A DNA stretch of 64,000 nt from Calliopum simillimum (lineage: Eukaryota; Arthropoda; Insecta; Diptera; Lauxaniidae). The stretch lies in contig OX638368.1 of the NCBI GenBank assembly GCA_951812925.1, positions 18,601,187 to 18,665,186 of the forward strand. The letters run 5' to 3'. Shown here piece after piece: positions 1 through 11,895 of this stretch; position 1 is the stretch's first letter, and every line of letters begins with the position of its first letter. A program made the position numbers and the translations under genes. The notes beneath the pieces were generated by a model, which saw only the letters and a program-made list of their open reading frames with translations, searched no databases and was not told the origin of the DNA.

Positions 1-331
1 TTTCAATTACTTTTCATTGAGTATGCTTTTTGATTAATGGTGACTCACACGATAAAAAGAATTAGAATTTTTTTGCGGAGAATTACATGCTCTACAAATA
101 ATATTGATTTGCAATAACAAAAAAGTAACCTTTTAGGAAATATTCTTAAAAAACTGCAAAAAGTCGACGAATTCGACTTTATCGAATATTTCCGAAACAG
201 TTACTTTTTCGTAAATAAAATCAATATTATTTGTAGAACATGTAATTCTTCACTAAAAAGATTCGGATACTTTTTTCATGTGACTCACCATTTTAATCAA
301 AAAGCCTTCTAAATGAAAAGTAATTGAAACT
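1..331. mobile_element. Palindromic MITE, left edge cut by window
   Basis: The two halves are near-perfect inverted repeats of each other. The left arm starts TTTCAATTACTTTTCATT and the right arm ends with its complement at about 331. Inside, both arms carry GAGAATTACATG, CTACAAATAATATTGAT and AAAAGTAAC in mirrored order, with a short centre near 165. No protein is encoded. Diverged relatives lie at 39450-39690 and 41885-42015. The first base or bases of the left end fall outside the window, so the target duplication cannot be read. Confidence 0.8.
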
Positions 332-694
332 ACACGGATTACGGAACAGGGCTGACTAAGTCAGTTTTTCCGAGTTTTGAGTTTTTTGATAATGCTGGTT
401 TAAAATATTATAGTCTTTGCACTGATAGAACCCACTGAGCCATTGTTGAAAAGTGGTTATTTTCATTATGAAAGTAAATCAAATCAAAAATGTCCACAAA
501 AAAAAAAAAAAAAAAAATAAAAAATTTACTCCAAATAACATTTCAGTTGAGTGTCTTGAAAATTCCGATACATTGGTGTAAGTCCCAAATACAAGAAGAA
601 ACATTTTGTTTAAAAATATCCATAGGTACCTTAACATTGAGAAAATGCATAAAAATCATTATACTTATCTTAAGAGGTATAAATGATGTATGTT
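332..694. other. AT-rich spacer, nothing recognised
   Basis: This stretch holds a 19-base A-run near 499 followed by lysine-rich chance reading frames. I see no exon, RNA or repeat end here. Confidence 0.5.
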
Positions 695-1905
695 CTTGGG
701 TAAATCTCCGAAAACTATACCAAAATAAGCCTTTTTGTCCCCACCTATTTTTCTATTACTTGAAGGTATAGAATATGATGACCTTAACATTTTGAAAAAA
801 TGAACACAAACTTTGTTTTGAAAGTTTCGCTTAGACAATATCTTTCATAAATTATAATTTTATTCACATAACGCCTAAGTAAACTTGAGAGAAATCATCA
901 ACATAAATTTTTACGGTTGCCAGATGGTTGCTTTCGAAAAATCTTACTTTTTTACGTTTGTAATTGTAATTACACACTAGAGAATAATAGTCTAAGTTGT
1001 TAAAAATTGAACGACGCTTAAATCGTTAGCAACTCATCGAATCGAAGTTTGGTTTAAACAAAACTAACATAACAAAAACCGCGTGGCAACCCTAAACATT
1101 TTTGTACAATTTTAGAAAAGTTTATCTGCGCGTTTCTGAAACCAAAACCTCCAATTTAGTCAAAAAAGTAAGAATTATATAAAATTTTCGAAAATAACCA
1201 GGTGGCAACCCAAAATATTTATGTTGGATTTACAAAAAGTTTATTTAAGTGTTTTAAGACTAAATTTTAATTTTTTATATAAATAGTTTTAATTACAAAA
1301 AGAAACCAGGTGGAGAATTACTAAATAGAGAATGATGAAATGTTGCGAGGGAGAATGATTACACGAAGAATGACAAAATGTTCCAAAAACAGTAATATCA
1401 CGACGAAAATAGCAATTTTTTTTAAAAAAAAAAGTTGAAACTGATGGATAGCCCCTCTAATTGTTTATTGATTTAATTATATAGTGATAGAATAATATGT
1501 TTAGTAATATAAAAAACTTACGCGGAGAATAATGCACACTTGCGTACTTTACAATATTTTTAAACTCTTTTTTTTAAAAAAACACACGAACACTCACTAT
1601 CGAAAAACCAAAACTGACAGAGCTGAAAATGCAATGAATCTCTTCTTTCTCTTCACTTTCAGTTTTTTATGAAACGGGCAAATTAAGTGCACTAAGAAGC
1701 AGTTAGGGACAGAACGGAGAATGAGTTTTTAACACTTTATGTTATAATTTCAAAGTAAAATATTAAACACTATTTTTTTTAAGCTATTCCCATAGAAGCT
1801 CTAGTTAAGTATCTGTATTAAATAGTTAAAATATCAAATTTTATATTTAAACACGGTTTTGAGCCCCGGGACATTAAAAGTTAAATTTTTTGGAGAATCA
1901 CCCAT
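695..1905 (+). repeat. Dispersed repeat R1, copy 1
   Basis: This matches 27145-29665 (copy 2) and 52770-54186 (copy 3) in the same order and orientation. Shared landmarks are GGGTAAATCTC at the start, TTTTGTCCCCACCTATTTT, several GGTTGCCACATGGT/AACCAGGTGGCAACCC-type blocks, GGAGAATGA blocks, AAATTAAGTGCACTAAGAAG, and GAGCCCCGGGACATT at the end. The alternating GGTTGCCA and TGGCAACC blocks give it partial internal inverted symmetry. No open coding frame spans it. It may be a degraded non-autonomous element or a LINE UTR; its class is unknown. Confidence 0.7.
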
Positions 1906-2402
1906 TTCTATTTTATATATGTTATTGAGATCGTGCATACATCCTTCTTCTAAAGTAGTGATGTTCAAAGCCTATGTCTACGGGTTCTTGAGCTTTTGTG
2001 CTTAAAAGCTTTCCGCATTAAACGTATTAAGTTTGATTACAAAAGGAACCAAAAGACCGACCAATAGATTGTGATTAATGGATTTGTACGATAAATTGCA
2101 TTAATTCGCAAAAAAATTCCCAACTTTTCAAAACCGGGTTTAATAACCTATATCATCAAATACATTAGTGGCACAATAACGGAATGTATAGTAAAATTTT
2201 TGTTTTATGATGGTCAATTCACTTCAAGAGCCAAATAATTGCTTTATAAATGCGCGCGTGCAAAAAATCAATTGGAAAAATTCATAGCTGACATAATTTA
2301 GAAGGCCTACATCTTTAAACAAACAAAGAGCACTTTACCTATCAACACATACTTAGCTTAGTAGTCAATCTCAAAATAATACAAAATCACTTAAAATTAT
2401 AG
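1906..2402. other. Spacer, nothing recognised
   Basis: AT-rich sequence without a coding frame, tandem repeat or inverted repeat that I can see. Confidence 0.4.
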
Positions 2403-2404
2403 TA

Positions 2405-3274
2405 GGGTAAGGGAGGGAAATATGGACTACGTGGGTAATATGGACCACACGGTTATTTCCCACTGCATAAGTAGGATTTACCGTTATTCATGTTCAAACT
2501 TAACGCTAATACCTAAAGCTTATAATAGGGTGATTTTAGCGTTCGGTGAAGACGCATGTTTCTGTAAAGTTGATTTTTCCAAAAAAACAAAAAATCAGTG
2601 ATAATTTTTTTCTAGTGAGTATATTTCATTATTTCACTTTAAAGACATCGCGTTTTTAAATATGTGGTTAATAATATAAAGTCAGTGAATACCATTTATA
2701 ATTTATTAGCACAAATAAGTTCATTAACCAAAAGAGTTTTTGATAAAAAAGCCATTTATTTCACCAACACGTGCTGTGGGTAATATGGACCACCAAAGAA
2801 AAAAGCCTCAAAAACAAATGTATTTATCATCCTTTTCAGATGTGGAATCTAGTTGCAGTTTTCATGACGAGATTGATGGTCATTATTTGTAATTCGTTAA
2901 CTACAAAGGAAAAAAATGATAAAAAATGCATATAATGTACTTTACTCAGAAGATCGACGTGGCGAATTTTGAGTTGAATGTGTAATCTGACGTTCTTGGA
3001 GTCATGAAAAATGTGCCGGATGTGGAAGTGACATTTTTATATGCAACTTCTGTACCAAATGGACTATATGGTCCATATTACACTACACTTTTTTTTTATC
3101 TTAATTTTGAGTATTTTCAGTTTTTTAATTTTTTTTCTTTATCCTGATGAGATATTTATCTAAAGGTGAATTGTTTCCTTTACTGAATGACATAAAATTA
3201 ATTGTTTTGTTTTATATATTTTGGGTTTTATTTAAAAAAGAAAGATGGGTGGTCCATATTTCCCTCCCTTACCC
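2405..3274 (+). mobile_element. TA-flanked pogo/jerky-like relic, 870 bp
   Basis: The ends are inverted repeats: GGGTAAGGGAGGGAAATATG at the left, with its complement ending CCCTCCCTTACCC at the right. Both ends are flanked by TA (2403-2404, 3275-3276), as expected for Tc1/mariner/pogo-type insertion. The phrase GGTAATATGGACCAC recurs just inside the left end and near 2770. A C-terminal transposase zinc-finger relic lies at 2961-3062 on the + strand. The same end design is seen at 8886-10521 and 55030-55878. The superfamily call rests on the finger and the TA duplication, not on a DDE domain, which is not visible. Confidence 0.72.
2961..3062 (+). pseudogene. C-terminal zinc-finger relic of pogo/jerky-like transposase
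   Basis: In frame 2961 the + strand reads V-E-C-x2-stop-x2-W-S-H-E-K-C-A-G, then C-G-x6-I-C-x2-C. This fits the C-x2-C-x2-W-x-H-x2-C tail of many insect jerky/pogo (CENP-B-type DDE) transposases. Two TGA stops fall where tryptophan and the second cysteine are expected. An acidic, serine-rich stretch just upstream (about 2838-2880) fits the usual linker. The same pattern appears in the element at 8886-10521 with different lesions. It is a dead remnant, and no catalytic domain remains. Confidence 0.6.
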
Positions 3275-3276
3275 TA

Positions 3277-5009
3277 ATAGTTGAATGCGTGGACAAAATA
3301 TATCATTAAGACAATCCATGCGTAGCTAATGGCAGTCTATATAATTTTATACCTAATGTTCTGAATTATATTCTTCTCATGGCTGTGCAAACGTCACATG
3401 AGCAGCACAACTATAAAGTTTATTTTAAAATTTTTCTTTATTGCTAATTGTTAATTTTTGAAATTATTGTTATTTGTACAGTATGAATATTTGCGCTATG
3501 TCAATTTTTAAAAAAGTTTATTTTGAGTCGCTGAGGCTAATCACCTTATAAATGAAAACAAATAACTAAATTTGTTTTAGGAATTGATTTGCTTAAGGAG
3601 AACAAGAACAGAAATTATTTGGACACAGCTGTGTTTAATTAAATCTTACTTGAGCAATTCTAAAAAATTAATCACACTAATTATTTGAAAATTCTGTTCA
3701 AAACAAGAACTTTGAGTTCAATGGTCATAATCATTTCACGGATTAGTTCTGGTTTTCGAGTTATTTAAATTTAAAAATTTTTGATTATGGCTTATGGGCA
3801 TTTCTCAAATGATGAACGTGACCGTCGCACACATTTAAAGTGCAAAAAAATGGAAGTAAAACATATTTTTATTTTAGTTTTTACTTTACATTATAGCTTT
3901 TAGGTAGCACTATAATTAGTGCCAATATTAATAGCAGCAGAAATTCCAGTTGCAAAGAGACACAAAACGAACGTGACAAAAATAGAAGTAGTTTTTGTGC
4001 CTATTCCAAGAAAGTCAGAATTCAGCGAAACAATTCAGAATTTTTTAGTGCGACTTATGCAATAATGTAACTATATAATGTATTTTATTTGATTCAAATA
4101 TCTTCTGTACTTTTCATTGTTTTGATCATTATCTGAATCGATACATGACAATATGACCGTGACATTTTTTCCATTATGATACAGTCATGTTATGATTTGT
4201 ATATTTATGTATTTTGAGTTTATTTAGTACGATTGATTTAAGTCAAATTCGGTTTTTTACGCATTATTCTTAAGTTTTAAGAACTTCTTGCTTTGTATTT
4301 TTGAAAAAGATGTCATACAGACCATAAAACATTATACAATGGGTTAATGTGCTCTAAGAAAATGTTTTTCGTATGATTATAATTTGACCTTAGGATAACA
4401 AGTTTTATCCAAAATGTAGTTTTAGAATTTAACAGTAGAATGAAATTTCAAAAACACGTTAGTTTTGAGCTAAAACTGACGAACGGGTCCAACTTTTAAT
4501 ATCTTAAAATTTAATTTTTTCGCTAGATTTATTTTGTTTTTAATTGTGTGTATCAAACTATATTTGCACTTAGTTTTTGACACATTTGCTGCTTGGTTTG
4601 CACTTGTTTTGTGAAGCAATGATGACGAATTTTATTTTTCAGTGACGAACCGGACAGTAGAAATTGGACTAAAGAATACAAAAAATTTACACTTAATCGG
4701 GATTGCATTGTTCTCTTTTAATTTTTTTTATATCGTCATTGTTGTAAGAGGCACTTTGTGGAACAACTGTTATCATGTATTATACCTCTTAATGAAGATT
4801 ATAGAAAAAAACACATCCACTTAAAAATTACTAAAAAGAAGAACAACATTTGTGTAACTTTAGAGTCGGTGTGATCATCATATTTAATAAATATATATGT
4901 AAATTACTTTAATAAGTAAAATTTAAATGTTTCTCTAAGATAAAATCATAAATAAATAAAATAAAAATAAGTTTTTAATAAATTTTCATATTTTAGTGAT
5001 GGTGGACCT
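3277..5009. other. Spacer, no gene recognised
   Basis: About 1.7 kb of AT-rich single-copy-looking sequence. A 60-codon frame at 4642-4824 has no family features and is taken as chance. Confidence 0.45.
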
Positions 5010-5235
5010 TGTGGCAGAAATGCCGATATTTGATCCATTCCACAAGAAATATTTCTTGTACAAAATTTGTCACTTTTCCTGAAAGTTTAATGTTTTATCT
5101 TTACAATGAAAAAAAAAAAAATAAAAAAATTAACAATTTATTGTAATATTTGCAAAAGTTATAGCCATTTAAAAATTATATCTTATTTACTTGGTTACGC
5201 ACAACATGTCGTATGAGTAACTTTAAGTTACAAAG
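5010..5235 (+). repeat. Dispersed repeat R2, copy with CATGTCGTATGAGT core
   Basis: Aligns with 13385-13580 over about 200 bp: CACTTTTCCTGAAAG, an A-rich stretch, TTTGCAAAAGTTATAGCCATT, TCTTATTTA, then the core CAACATGTCGTATGAGTAA at 5202-5220. The right half also matches 13139-13225. The core is better conserved than its flanks and recurs alone elsewhere in the window. Confidence 0.65.
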
Positions 5236-6320
5236 CTTGCTGCTCACTCAAATGTCACATGCATATAAGTCAGTATGAATGATTGCACTTGTAATGTCTG
5301 CGTTTGCCTTCTCATTTTTAACCACACATACATAAGTCGCTTTCTACCACATGCTCACTTTCATTAAAATGTTGCATTGATACTACAACATTGCATGTGG
5401 TGGAATTGGGTAAATAAATCACTTAACTTTACTTAAGCTCAACATGCTCTTCATTCATTTGTTGTTGCTCGTAATAAACTTTTGAATTTTTAATGTGCAT
5501 GTGCACGCAAATCCTTTCTTTTTATCCTTTTTTTGTTCCCTGATTCACCCAAATATTTGCACAATTTAAATGGATGTCTCTTTTTTTTAAATGAGATGCT
5601 GTCACTTTTTTTTTTTTGGGTTGAGTTGCATTTGCTTTCATTTAAAATTGTTGGCTTTGACACGTGTGTATTTAAGTACATTTCTAAGCCAATGTTTTTT
5701 TGAAGGGCAAATGTCACCATTGCTAATCCGCTTGAAAGGGATATCATGTAAAATAACAGTAAATAAGGAAAAAACCAGCAGAGCAGAACTCTTTTTCTAT
5801 TTCGTTTGAACAACAAATAATGAATTTAGATGAAACCACTTGTGCAAACAAGAGTCGGTGTCATTTATTCTACAACAACGAAACAGGATAACAGCAGGTG
5901 CTAGCCCAAGGGATTAGGGTTGTACTTATGACTGTCATACTGAGGGGCACACTGTCGAGAAACATCAGAGCAGCAACGGTAATAAGAGACCAGAAAACGC
6001 AGTCAGCTTACTTGGTTCAAAAGAAGTATTACTAAAATTGAAGAGGGATCACTACGTTGATAAAAGTGCATGGTATTTGCATTAGTTGCCCGTGTCAGTG
6101 ATAATGATGTGATGGGTAAGGTAATAAGTGGCTCGATGGTAGCATCAGGCAGATGCGGATTAAATATCTGCATGACTACTTTGAAGCATTAACGCGCAAA
6201 TGAAATAAATCATAGTCATACACACTGCTTAGCAGGCTATAAATGGCTATAACTTCGCGAAAAAATCAGAGGTGACCATGCGATAGCTCTTTTTGAATGC
6301 GAAGAATAGTTGGGAAATAG
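5236..6320. other. Spacer; locally less AT-rich patch at 5850-6230
   Basis: The 5850-6230 patch has visibly higher GC than its surroundings and could be a decayed coding fragment. Reading it on both strands gave no family I recognise. Confidence 0.35.
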
Positions 6321-6324
6321 TGCC

Positions 6325-7068
6325 ACCTGTGGAGATGGGTCGGGTGTGGGCACCCTCCGGTAACTTATGAAAGTTTTTGTGCATATACCGGAGCAAACAG
6401 ACATATTTGCTTTGTGCTGAGAAAAAAACAATTTTTGAAAAAGTGAAAGTCAATACAAAAATTTTTTTCAATAATTTTCCAAGTGCGATAAATCGGAGTG
6501 AATCAATCGAAAAGCTGCATCTAATCTTAATTTATGTAGTAAATTTATTATATTTTGTGATTCAAAACCGAGTCCACCCAAAATGTTCAAACAACATAAT
6601 TCGCTTTTCAAAGTGACTGTCAAAGTAGGTTGTGGGCACCCAATAGTTTTTTTTTTTATTTAATGCGTGTGATTTACTGAAATATCGTCATGGATGTCAA
6701 TATAACAAATTTAAATGGTGTTCTTATCCCTTTTTACGTTATTTTTAGTGGAAAGGAAAAAACCAATAGACCCTTTGAAGTTATCGCAGAAAACAAGTTG
6801 TTTTCATTAAGTATGGGTGGTAACTTCATATTTTCTCATTTTTATCCGATTTTCTAAGGGTGCCCACAACCGACTCAAAATTTTTTTTTGTCAAAAATTA
6901 TTACTTCACTATTTTGTTGATATAATTATTCCAACAGACGAAATCAATTTACTTTCTTCAACAGTAGTCATCCGAGGTCTCTAGCTTTTAATTGATACTT
7001 ATATGTCTGCATAATATACATTATGTCAAAAGATATGAGTCGAAAACAAAGTGGTGCCCACATCCGAC
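6325..7068. repeat. Nested inverted GTGGGCACC repeats
   Basis: A motif of the form GG(T/G)TGTGGGCACC occurs at about 6343 and 6630 on the + strand and as its complement at about 6858 and 7050. This gives an outer pair (6343/7050) enclosing an inner pair (6630/6858). The inner pair, GGTTGTGGGCACCC and its complement, is the better matched. It could be one MITE inserted in a relative, or one element with duplicated subterminal repeats. No coding capacity is seen. Confidence 0.5.
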
Positions 7069-7072
7069 ACTA

Positions 7073-8394
7073 CGAGGGGTCTAACAAAAGTTCGCTTAGT
7101 TGAGTTGATAAAACTTTTAAATTTAATTTTTTAAATTCATAACTTTATTCTTCATCTATTTGCATTTTTTCAACGTAATCGCCATTTATTTTTATACATT
7201 TTTGAAGTCGATTAATCCATCTTGAAAACCAGTCTTTAAAATCGGCTTTTTGTAGTTTTGCAATTTCATCATTAACCGCATTTATTATCTCCTCATTGCT
7301 GTTGAAGACTCTTCCTCTCAAATTTTTTTTATTTTTGGAAACAACCAGAAGTCACACGGCGCTAGACCTGGGGAATAAGGTGCTGGACGAATTTCTTCGA
7401 TGCCTGAAAGCGCAACAAAATTTGTCGTTTTTTCAGCAGTGTGCGCTGGTGCATTATCGTGCTGTAGAAAGTAGCGGCGTAGCTCCTTTTTTTGTCGTTC
7501 TCCCAATAAATTTTGGAAAACTTCTGGTAAACAGGTTTCATTATACCATTGAGCAGTAACTGTCTGACCTTTTTCCAAAGGAATAGCAGCTACAGCTTTC
7601 TCTCTGGTGAATTAAACTGACATCATTACTTTTGTTGCTGACTTTTTTTTGCTTTACTTTAACAGGTGAACTTGCACTTTCTGGGCTCCATACCATGGAT
7701 TGTTGTTTGGTTTCAGGGTCGTACTTCTAAAACCATACGTCATCACTTGTTACTATTTTCTTGAAAGTTATAGATTCTCCGTTTTTGAGTTTTCCAAGAA
7801 AATACTTAGCAAATCGCACACGTGACTCTTTTTGAGCATCACTTAAAATTTTAGGAACCCATCACGCAGATTTCTTCGTGTATCCAAGATTATTTTTTAA
7901 TATTCGCGGTACAGCCATGGCATTCAAGCCCAGTTTCTCAGCAATGATTTCCTGGGTCAATCTTGGATCTTCGTCAATTTTAGACTTAACCAGCGCTACA
8001 CATTCATAATCAGTCAAAAATTTTGGCCGGCCTTCTCGAAGTTCGTCCTCCACAGAAAAATGACCTGTCTGGAATCTTTGGAACCACTTTGAAATAGTCA
8101 TGAGGGATGGCACATTAACTTCAAATGCTATTTGGCATTCATTAAATATTTCCATAGGCTTGAGCTTACGTTGAAATCCAAAAAGAAATCAAACCAAATC
8201 TCTTGCTGCGTTGGCATTGAAATATCTGCTGACATTGTTTCACGAATATTACGTTTTCTTCTCTCTATTTTGACCGATCTTTCTGAAAATTAAAATGATA
8301 TATCGTAAGACTATAACCAATAATACGCAATTTTTTGATTTAGGAAAAATTTATAACATGACACCAACTAAGCGAACTTTTGTTAGGCCCTACG
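7073..8394 (-). mobile_element. Mariner element (DD34D), degenerate
   Basis: A 1,322-bp element with inverted ends CGAGGGGTCTAACAAAAG at the left and, read inward from the right, CGTAGGGCCTAACAAAAG; both continue TTCGCTTAGTTG. TA flanks both sides (7071-7072, 8395-8396). Length, TA duplication and encoded protein all fit mariner. The transposase runs right to left (7145-8235) and is broken. The imperfect match between the ends and the frame breaks mark an old, inactive copy. Confidence 0.9.
7145..8235 (-). pseudogene. Mariner transposase, broken
   Basis: The enzyme would have cut and pasted its own element in the nucleus. The N-terminal helix-turn-helix part lies at 7862-8235: an ATG at 8235, then a frameshift near 8155, a WFQRFQTGHFSVEDE segment and the REGRP linker. 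The middle is in other frames and contains TSDDVWF, the first-aspartate region, then ETKQQSMVW. The C-terminal part is open at 7318-7578, with HDNAPAHTAE and PYSPGLAPCDFWLFPKIK. There are 34 residues between the second and third catalytic aspartates, so DD34D. The tail resumes after IKK and stops at 7145-7147. At least two frameshifts and one internal stop make it non-functional. Confidence 0.87.
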
Positions 8395-8484
8395 TATTCC
8401 CTTATTAAATGATACAATTAATATCGAAAAGCGAAAAAGTTTAATGCGTGTAACTTAGAAATGTTTGGGGCACATAGTGTGGAG

Positions 8485-8720
8485 TGACCGTTTTGGGCCC
8501 ATTATTGTAAAAAAATTTTATTGCACCAATTGATTCAGAAAAATATTTTGGACATGACCATATGTGTATGCGTTAAAAAAATTTATCGCACCACTCAATG
8601 AAGAAAGGACGAAAATATATTTTGGACATGACCAGAGGTGTCTTCGTAACCGTTTTGGGCAATTTTTTTGCAAAAATTTTTTATTGCACCACTTTGTGCA
8701 GACAAAAAAATTATTTTTTT
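8485..8720 (+). repeat. Short tandem repeat, about 2.7 imperfect units
   Basis: The blocks ACCGTTTTGGGC, AAAATTTTATTGCACCA and ATATTTTGGACATGACCA recur in the same order from about 8488, 8576 and 8650. Units are roughly 75-90 bp with indels. Overlapping small reading frames on both strands come from the repeat and look non-coding. Confidence 0.55.
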
Positions 8721-8885
8721 GATAAAGTCCTTCTGGAGAATCAAAGTGCTCCTCAGGTTTCTCTCGGAAGAAAACAATATGATGCAAAAATCGTTTTTAA
8801 GAGTCCTTCTACCTTTTGAGTCGATAAAAGGACGATTTTTTATGCTTCATACAAATCAAAACAGTTTAATATAAGTACATACGTA

Positions 8886-10521
8886 GGGTAAACCCGGGAG
8901 ATGTGGCACCCCTGTGTGATATGGCACCCCTATCAATTTTAATACTTGCAGCTTCATAGCATTCAAATACGAACACGTTTTAATTCAGCTACGGGATAGA
9001 CTTCGTGGGGTACGTTGTTTGTTAGCTGTATTTGCAATGATTACTTGTATGTGGGGTCTTAAAAAAACATGTGGAATCTAAACGACTGACTTTTGTTTTG
9101 CATATATTTCGAGAGGCAGCAAAGCGCTGAGTATTTGATATAACTTTATAGTGCATATATCGCGACCTTAGAACAACAGGGTTCTAACTGACATTTTTTG
9201 TGAAATTGAGTTATATATTGCTTCGTACTAAATAGACCACGCTCTTTCGATTACCGCTACTCAAATATTTCTATCCCGTATGGTTTCTGAGATAATTAAT
9301 GAAATTAAGATGCACAAGGTTCTACCTACACATTTTCGAATTAAAATTAATTTCACAAAGTTCTAACTGCCAGATAGAACTTTGTGCTTCTGTAAGAGAG
9401 CAGCCAAATTAGATAAAATCGTGTAATTTTGTTCAACAAGCCCCGATTTTGAACCGACATGGCTCATTTTGTTAGTAATTGAACTTAGAAAAAACTAGCA
9501 CTTAATATCTATGCAGCTTTTGAAAAAAGGTCGAAAAACGGTTTTGGAAAATTGAAGAATTCGAATCAAAAAATAGTCATTTTCGATAAACTTGCCAACG
9601 CTTAATCCGAATCTGGCATCAGAATCGCTATATCTTATAGTGTTTTCGAGATATCCTACCCCAAATGTTCAAAAATGATCAAAAACACGATTTTTGAGGT
9701 TGTTTCGAAGACGTTCAAATATGTTTCTGCAAGTAATATAGTTTTGGTGGTTTTTTCCTTTTGTATGATATAAGAATCGCAGAATTTAAGTCAGGTATTA
9801 CCTTTAGTTCATTCTAAACTGATTACTTTGAAGTTTTTCCTATTATGTAGAAAAACTTATGAAAGCTTTGAATACAAGTGACATACCGCAGAAACGGTGT
9901 TAAGTGATATTTCGCCTGTACCAATGACTTTGAAAAACTCTAAGCTCAACAAAAGAAAATACACGGCAAGAATTCCAATTATTTGGTCCATGAGAAAAAG
10001 AAAAACTTGAAGCGGGAAACACAACCAAATGCAACGTAGCTATGGTGGTTCCAAAGAAAAGGTGTTATGAACATAAGGTAGTTACTAGTTATGATTTTTC
10101 CGATGAAGGTGCGGAAGATGAATCTGCGTTAGATGTGCAGAAGACTATGCACAATTCACAAAACTAGATGATTGGATCCAATGCGTAATGTGCCGTATGT
10201 GGTCACATTAAGCATGCATATCTTATACGAAAACATGCAACATTCTTGCAACAAAATCTTAGAAGCCAACTAGGGTGCCAAATCACCCATGATATGGTGC
10301 CATATCACCCATAGTCTCGGGTGATTTGACACTTTATTGCATTTTTTTTTTAAAATGGGAACAAAACCTATTTGCAATAATTTTTAATTTAGTTTAAGTA
10401 CTGTTTTTTGTTTTGAATAAATTAAAGAATAAGTTCCTGTTTGGTTTTTTATAAAAATTTATTTTAATTTTGGTTTTATATCAGTTCAACAAAAAGGCTG
10501 CCATATCTTCCGAATTTACCC
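8886..10521 (+). mobile_element. TA-flanked pogo/jerky-like relic, 1.64 kb
   Basis: The left end reads GGGTAAACCCGGGAGATGTG; the right end, inverted, reads GGGTAAATTCGGAAGATATG. TA flanks both sides (8884-8885, 10522-10523). The phrases GATATGGCACCCC and CCATATCACCCAT recur near the ends. A transposase C-terminal relic lies near 10000-10250. The end design matches the elements at 2405-3274 and 55030-55878. No long open frame survives, so this is an old or internally deleted copy. Confidence 0.72.
9990..10250 (+). pseudogene. Transposase C-terminal linker and zinc-finger relic
   Basis: One + frame near 10041-10140 gives a basic then acidic linker (MVVPKKRCYEHK... DFSDEGAEDESALD). After a one-base frame change, codons 10140-10208 read E-D-Y-x9-D-W-I-Q-C-V-M-C-R-M-W-S-H, then TAA, A and C. 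That is the same C-x2-C-x2-W-S-H-x2-C finger seen at 2961-3062. Here both first cysteines survive and the stop sits after the histidine; in the other copy the stop replaces the second cysteine. Catalytic domains are not recognisable. Confidence 0.6.
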
Positions 10522-10523
10522 TA

Positions 10524-11820
10524 TTTAAAATATTTCGTGAATATTAAAGAAATTGCCAATTTCATTCTAAGTTTTTCAGATGAATTTTTTTTGTTAGTTA
10601 GAACGATCTTTATTGAAAGAAAAAAAGCTATTGCAAATTTTTAAACAACTTGCACAACATCTAAAGTTTTGGTGTTGGCACATCTTGGCCTATTTTGTTT
10701 CATATTGCCAAAAGGCTTTTGACCTTTTGTGCATTTCTCATTTTTTTTTCTTGTGTATTCAGGTTTTTCACTTTCAAAGCGGATTTTTTTATCTCCTTAC
10801 TGGTCTTATCAATTTATGTTTTGTCCTTGTTTGGTTTTTTTCTTTTTCCTCTACAAACGGTCGTTATGCTTTGCTTTGTACATCCTTTGCTTTTCTACTG
10901 CTCAATGTCAAGTATCTGTCAGCAGCTTAGTTGCACCCTCTGGCAACAAACATTTGAAAAATGTATTGGCTTGCTTTGGTCCCTAAGATAGTCGTTAACC
11001 TGTGTGTCTGTTTATGTCAGTGTGCTTTTTTTACTTTTTCACAATTACAATTACACTCTTTGTAAGCACAGAGGTGTATCCTTCGTGTATTACAAGCACT
11101 TAATTGTTTGCTTGCTAAAGACTTTTCTCTTGTTTTTCAAGCGAATGAATGCTGGAATTCCATTAAATGGATGTTTTTCTCTTTTTTTTCATTATTTTTT
11201 TGCCAACCACGTCGTATGAGTTATATGCAATACACTAAAACTTGACATGTTGCCTAATTGCCAATTTTATTGCTTAAAGTTAAAAATGCAATTAAAAATC
11301 GCATGACATTTTCGAAATTACTTTTTTTCGCTCTTTGGAAGATGCGCAAATATTGTGCGGCATATATAAATACAAATGTAGACGTTAAGGCGCACAAAAT
11401 TTGTTTGCTCGCGTTCCATATTCGTACCATAATGTTCGTTTGAAAACTTAATGCAACATGTGACCAACACATTTACATTATTGTGCCACATTTGCAGCGC
11501 ATATTTCACGCGTTTGCAATTTATCAGAGCTTAATAAATAGCACAGAAATTAGCAAATATCAAATGAAGTGTCAACACTATTTCAATCGATTGAACGTGT
11601 GCCACATGCTAATGAGCAGATTTGTTATTACGCATTTGTGTGCATCGGGTAGTTGCATTTAAAGTGCTTGGAGTAATGTTCTGAAAACGATTTTTATAAA
11701 TGGTTATAGATGCAATATCATGGAATTTGCAATGTTTAAGGGTTTTGTGATGAAAATAACATAAATGATTTGATGATATGAGTGCTTATTGAAAATGCAG
11801 ACATAGACGGTTCTTTGTAA
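10524..11820. other. T-rich spacer, no gene recognised
   Basis: Several overlapping small frames in 10613-10991 are hydrophobic only because the strand is T-rich. They lack start context or family features. The only notable item is a core motif near 11206. Confidence 0.4.
11206..11220 (+). repeat. Solo core motif CACGTCGTATGAGTT
   Basis: One of seven occurrences of a CATGTCGTATGAGT-type motif; the flanks do not match the R2 copies. Confidence 0.45.
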
Positions 11821-11895
11821 TTGGGTGTATGCACTGATTTCCATCGTTTTTTTGTTTTATTTGAGACTTTATTTAAAAAAATGTTACAATATATT

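Noticed and set aside
490..771. 93-codon lysine-rich frame
   Set aside because: Begins at an A-run and runs into repeat R1; no family features.
5850..6230. Possible decayed exon in a less AT-rich patch
   Set aside because: No recognisable motif in any frame on either strand; kept only as a noted composition change.
10613..11219. Cluster of hydrophobic small frames resembling membrane proteins
   Set aside because: Three overlapping frames are all hydrophobic because the strand is T-rich; no start context, conservation or splice evidence.
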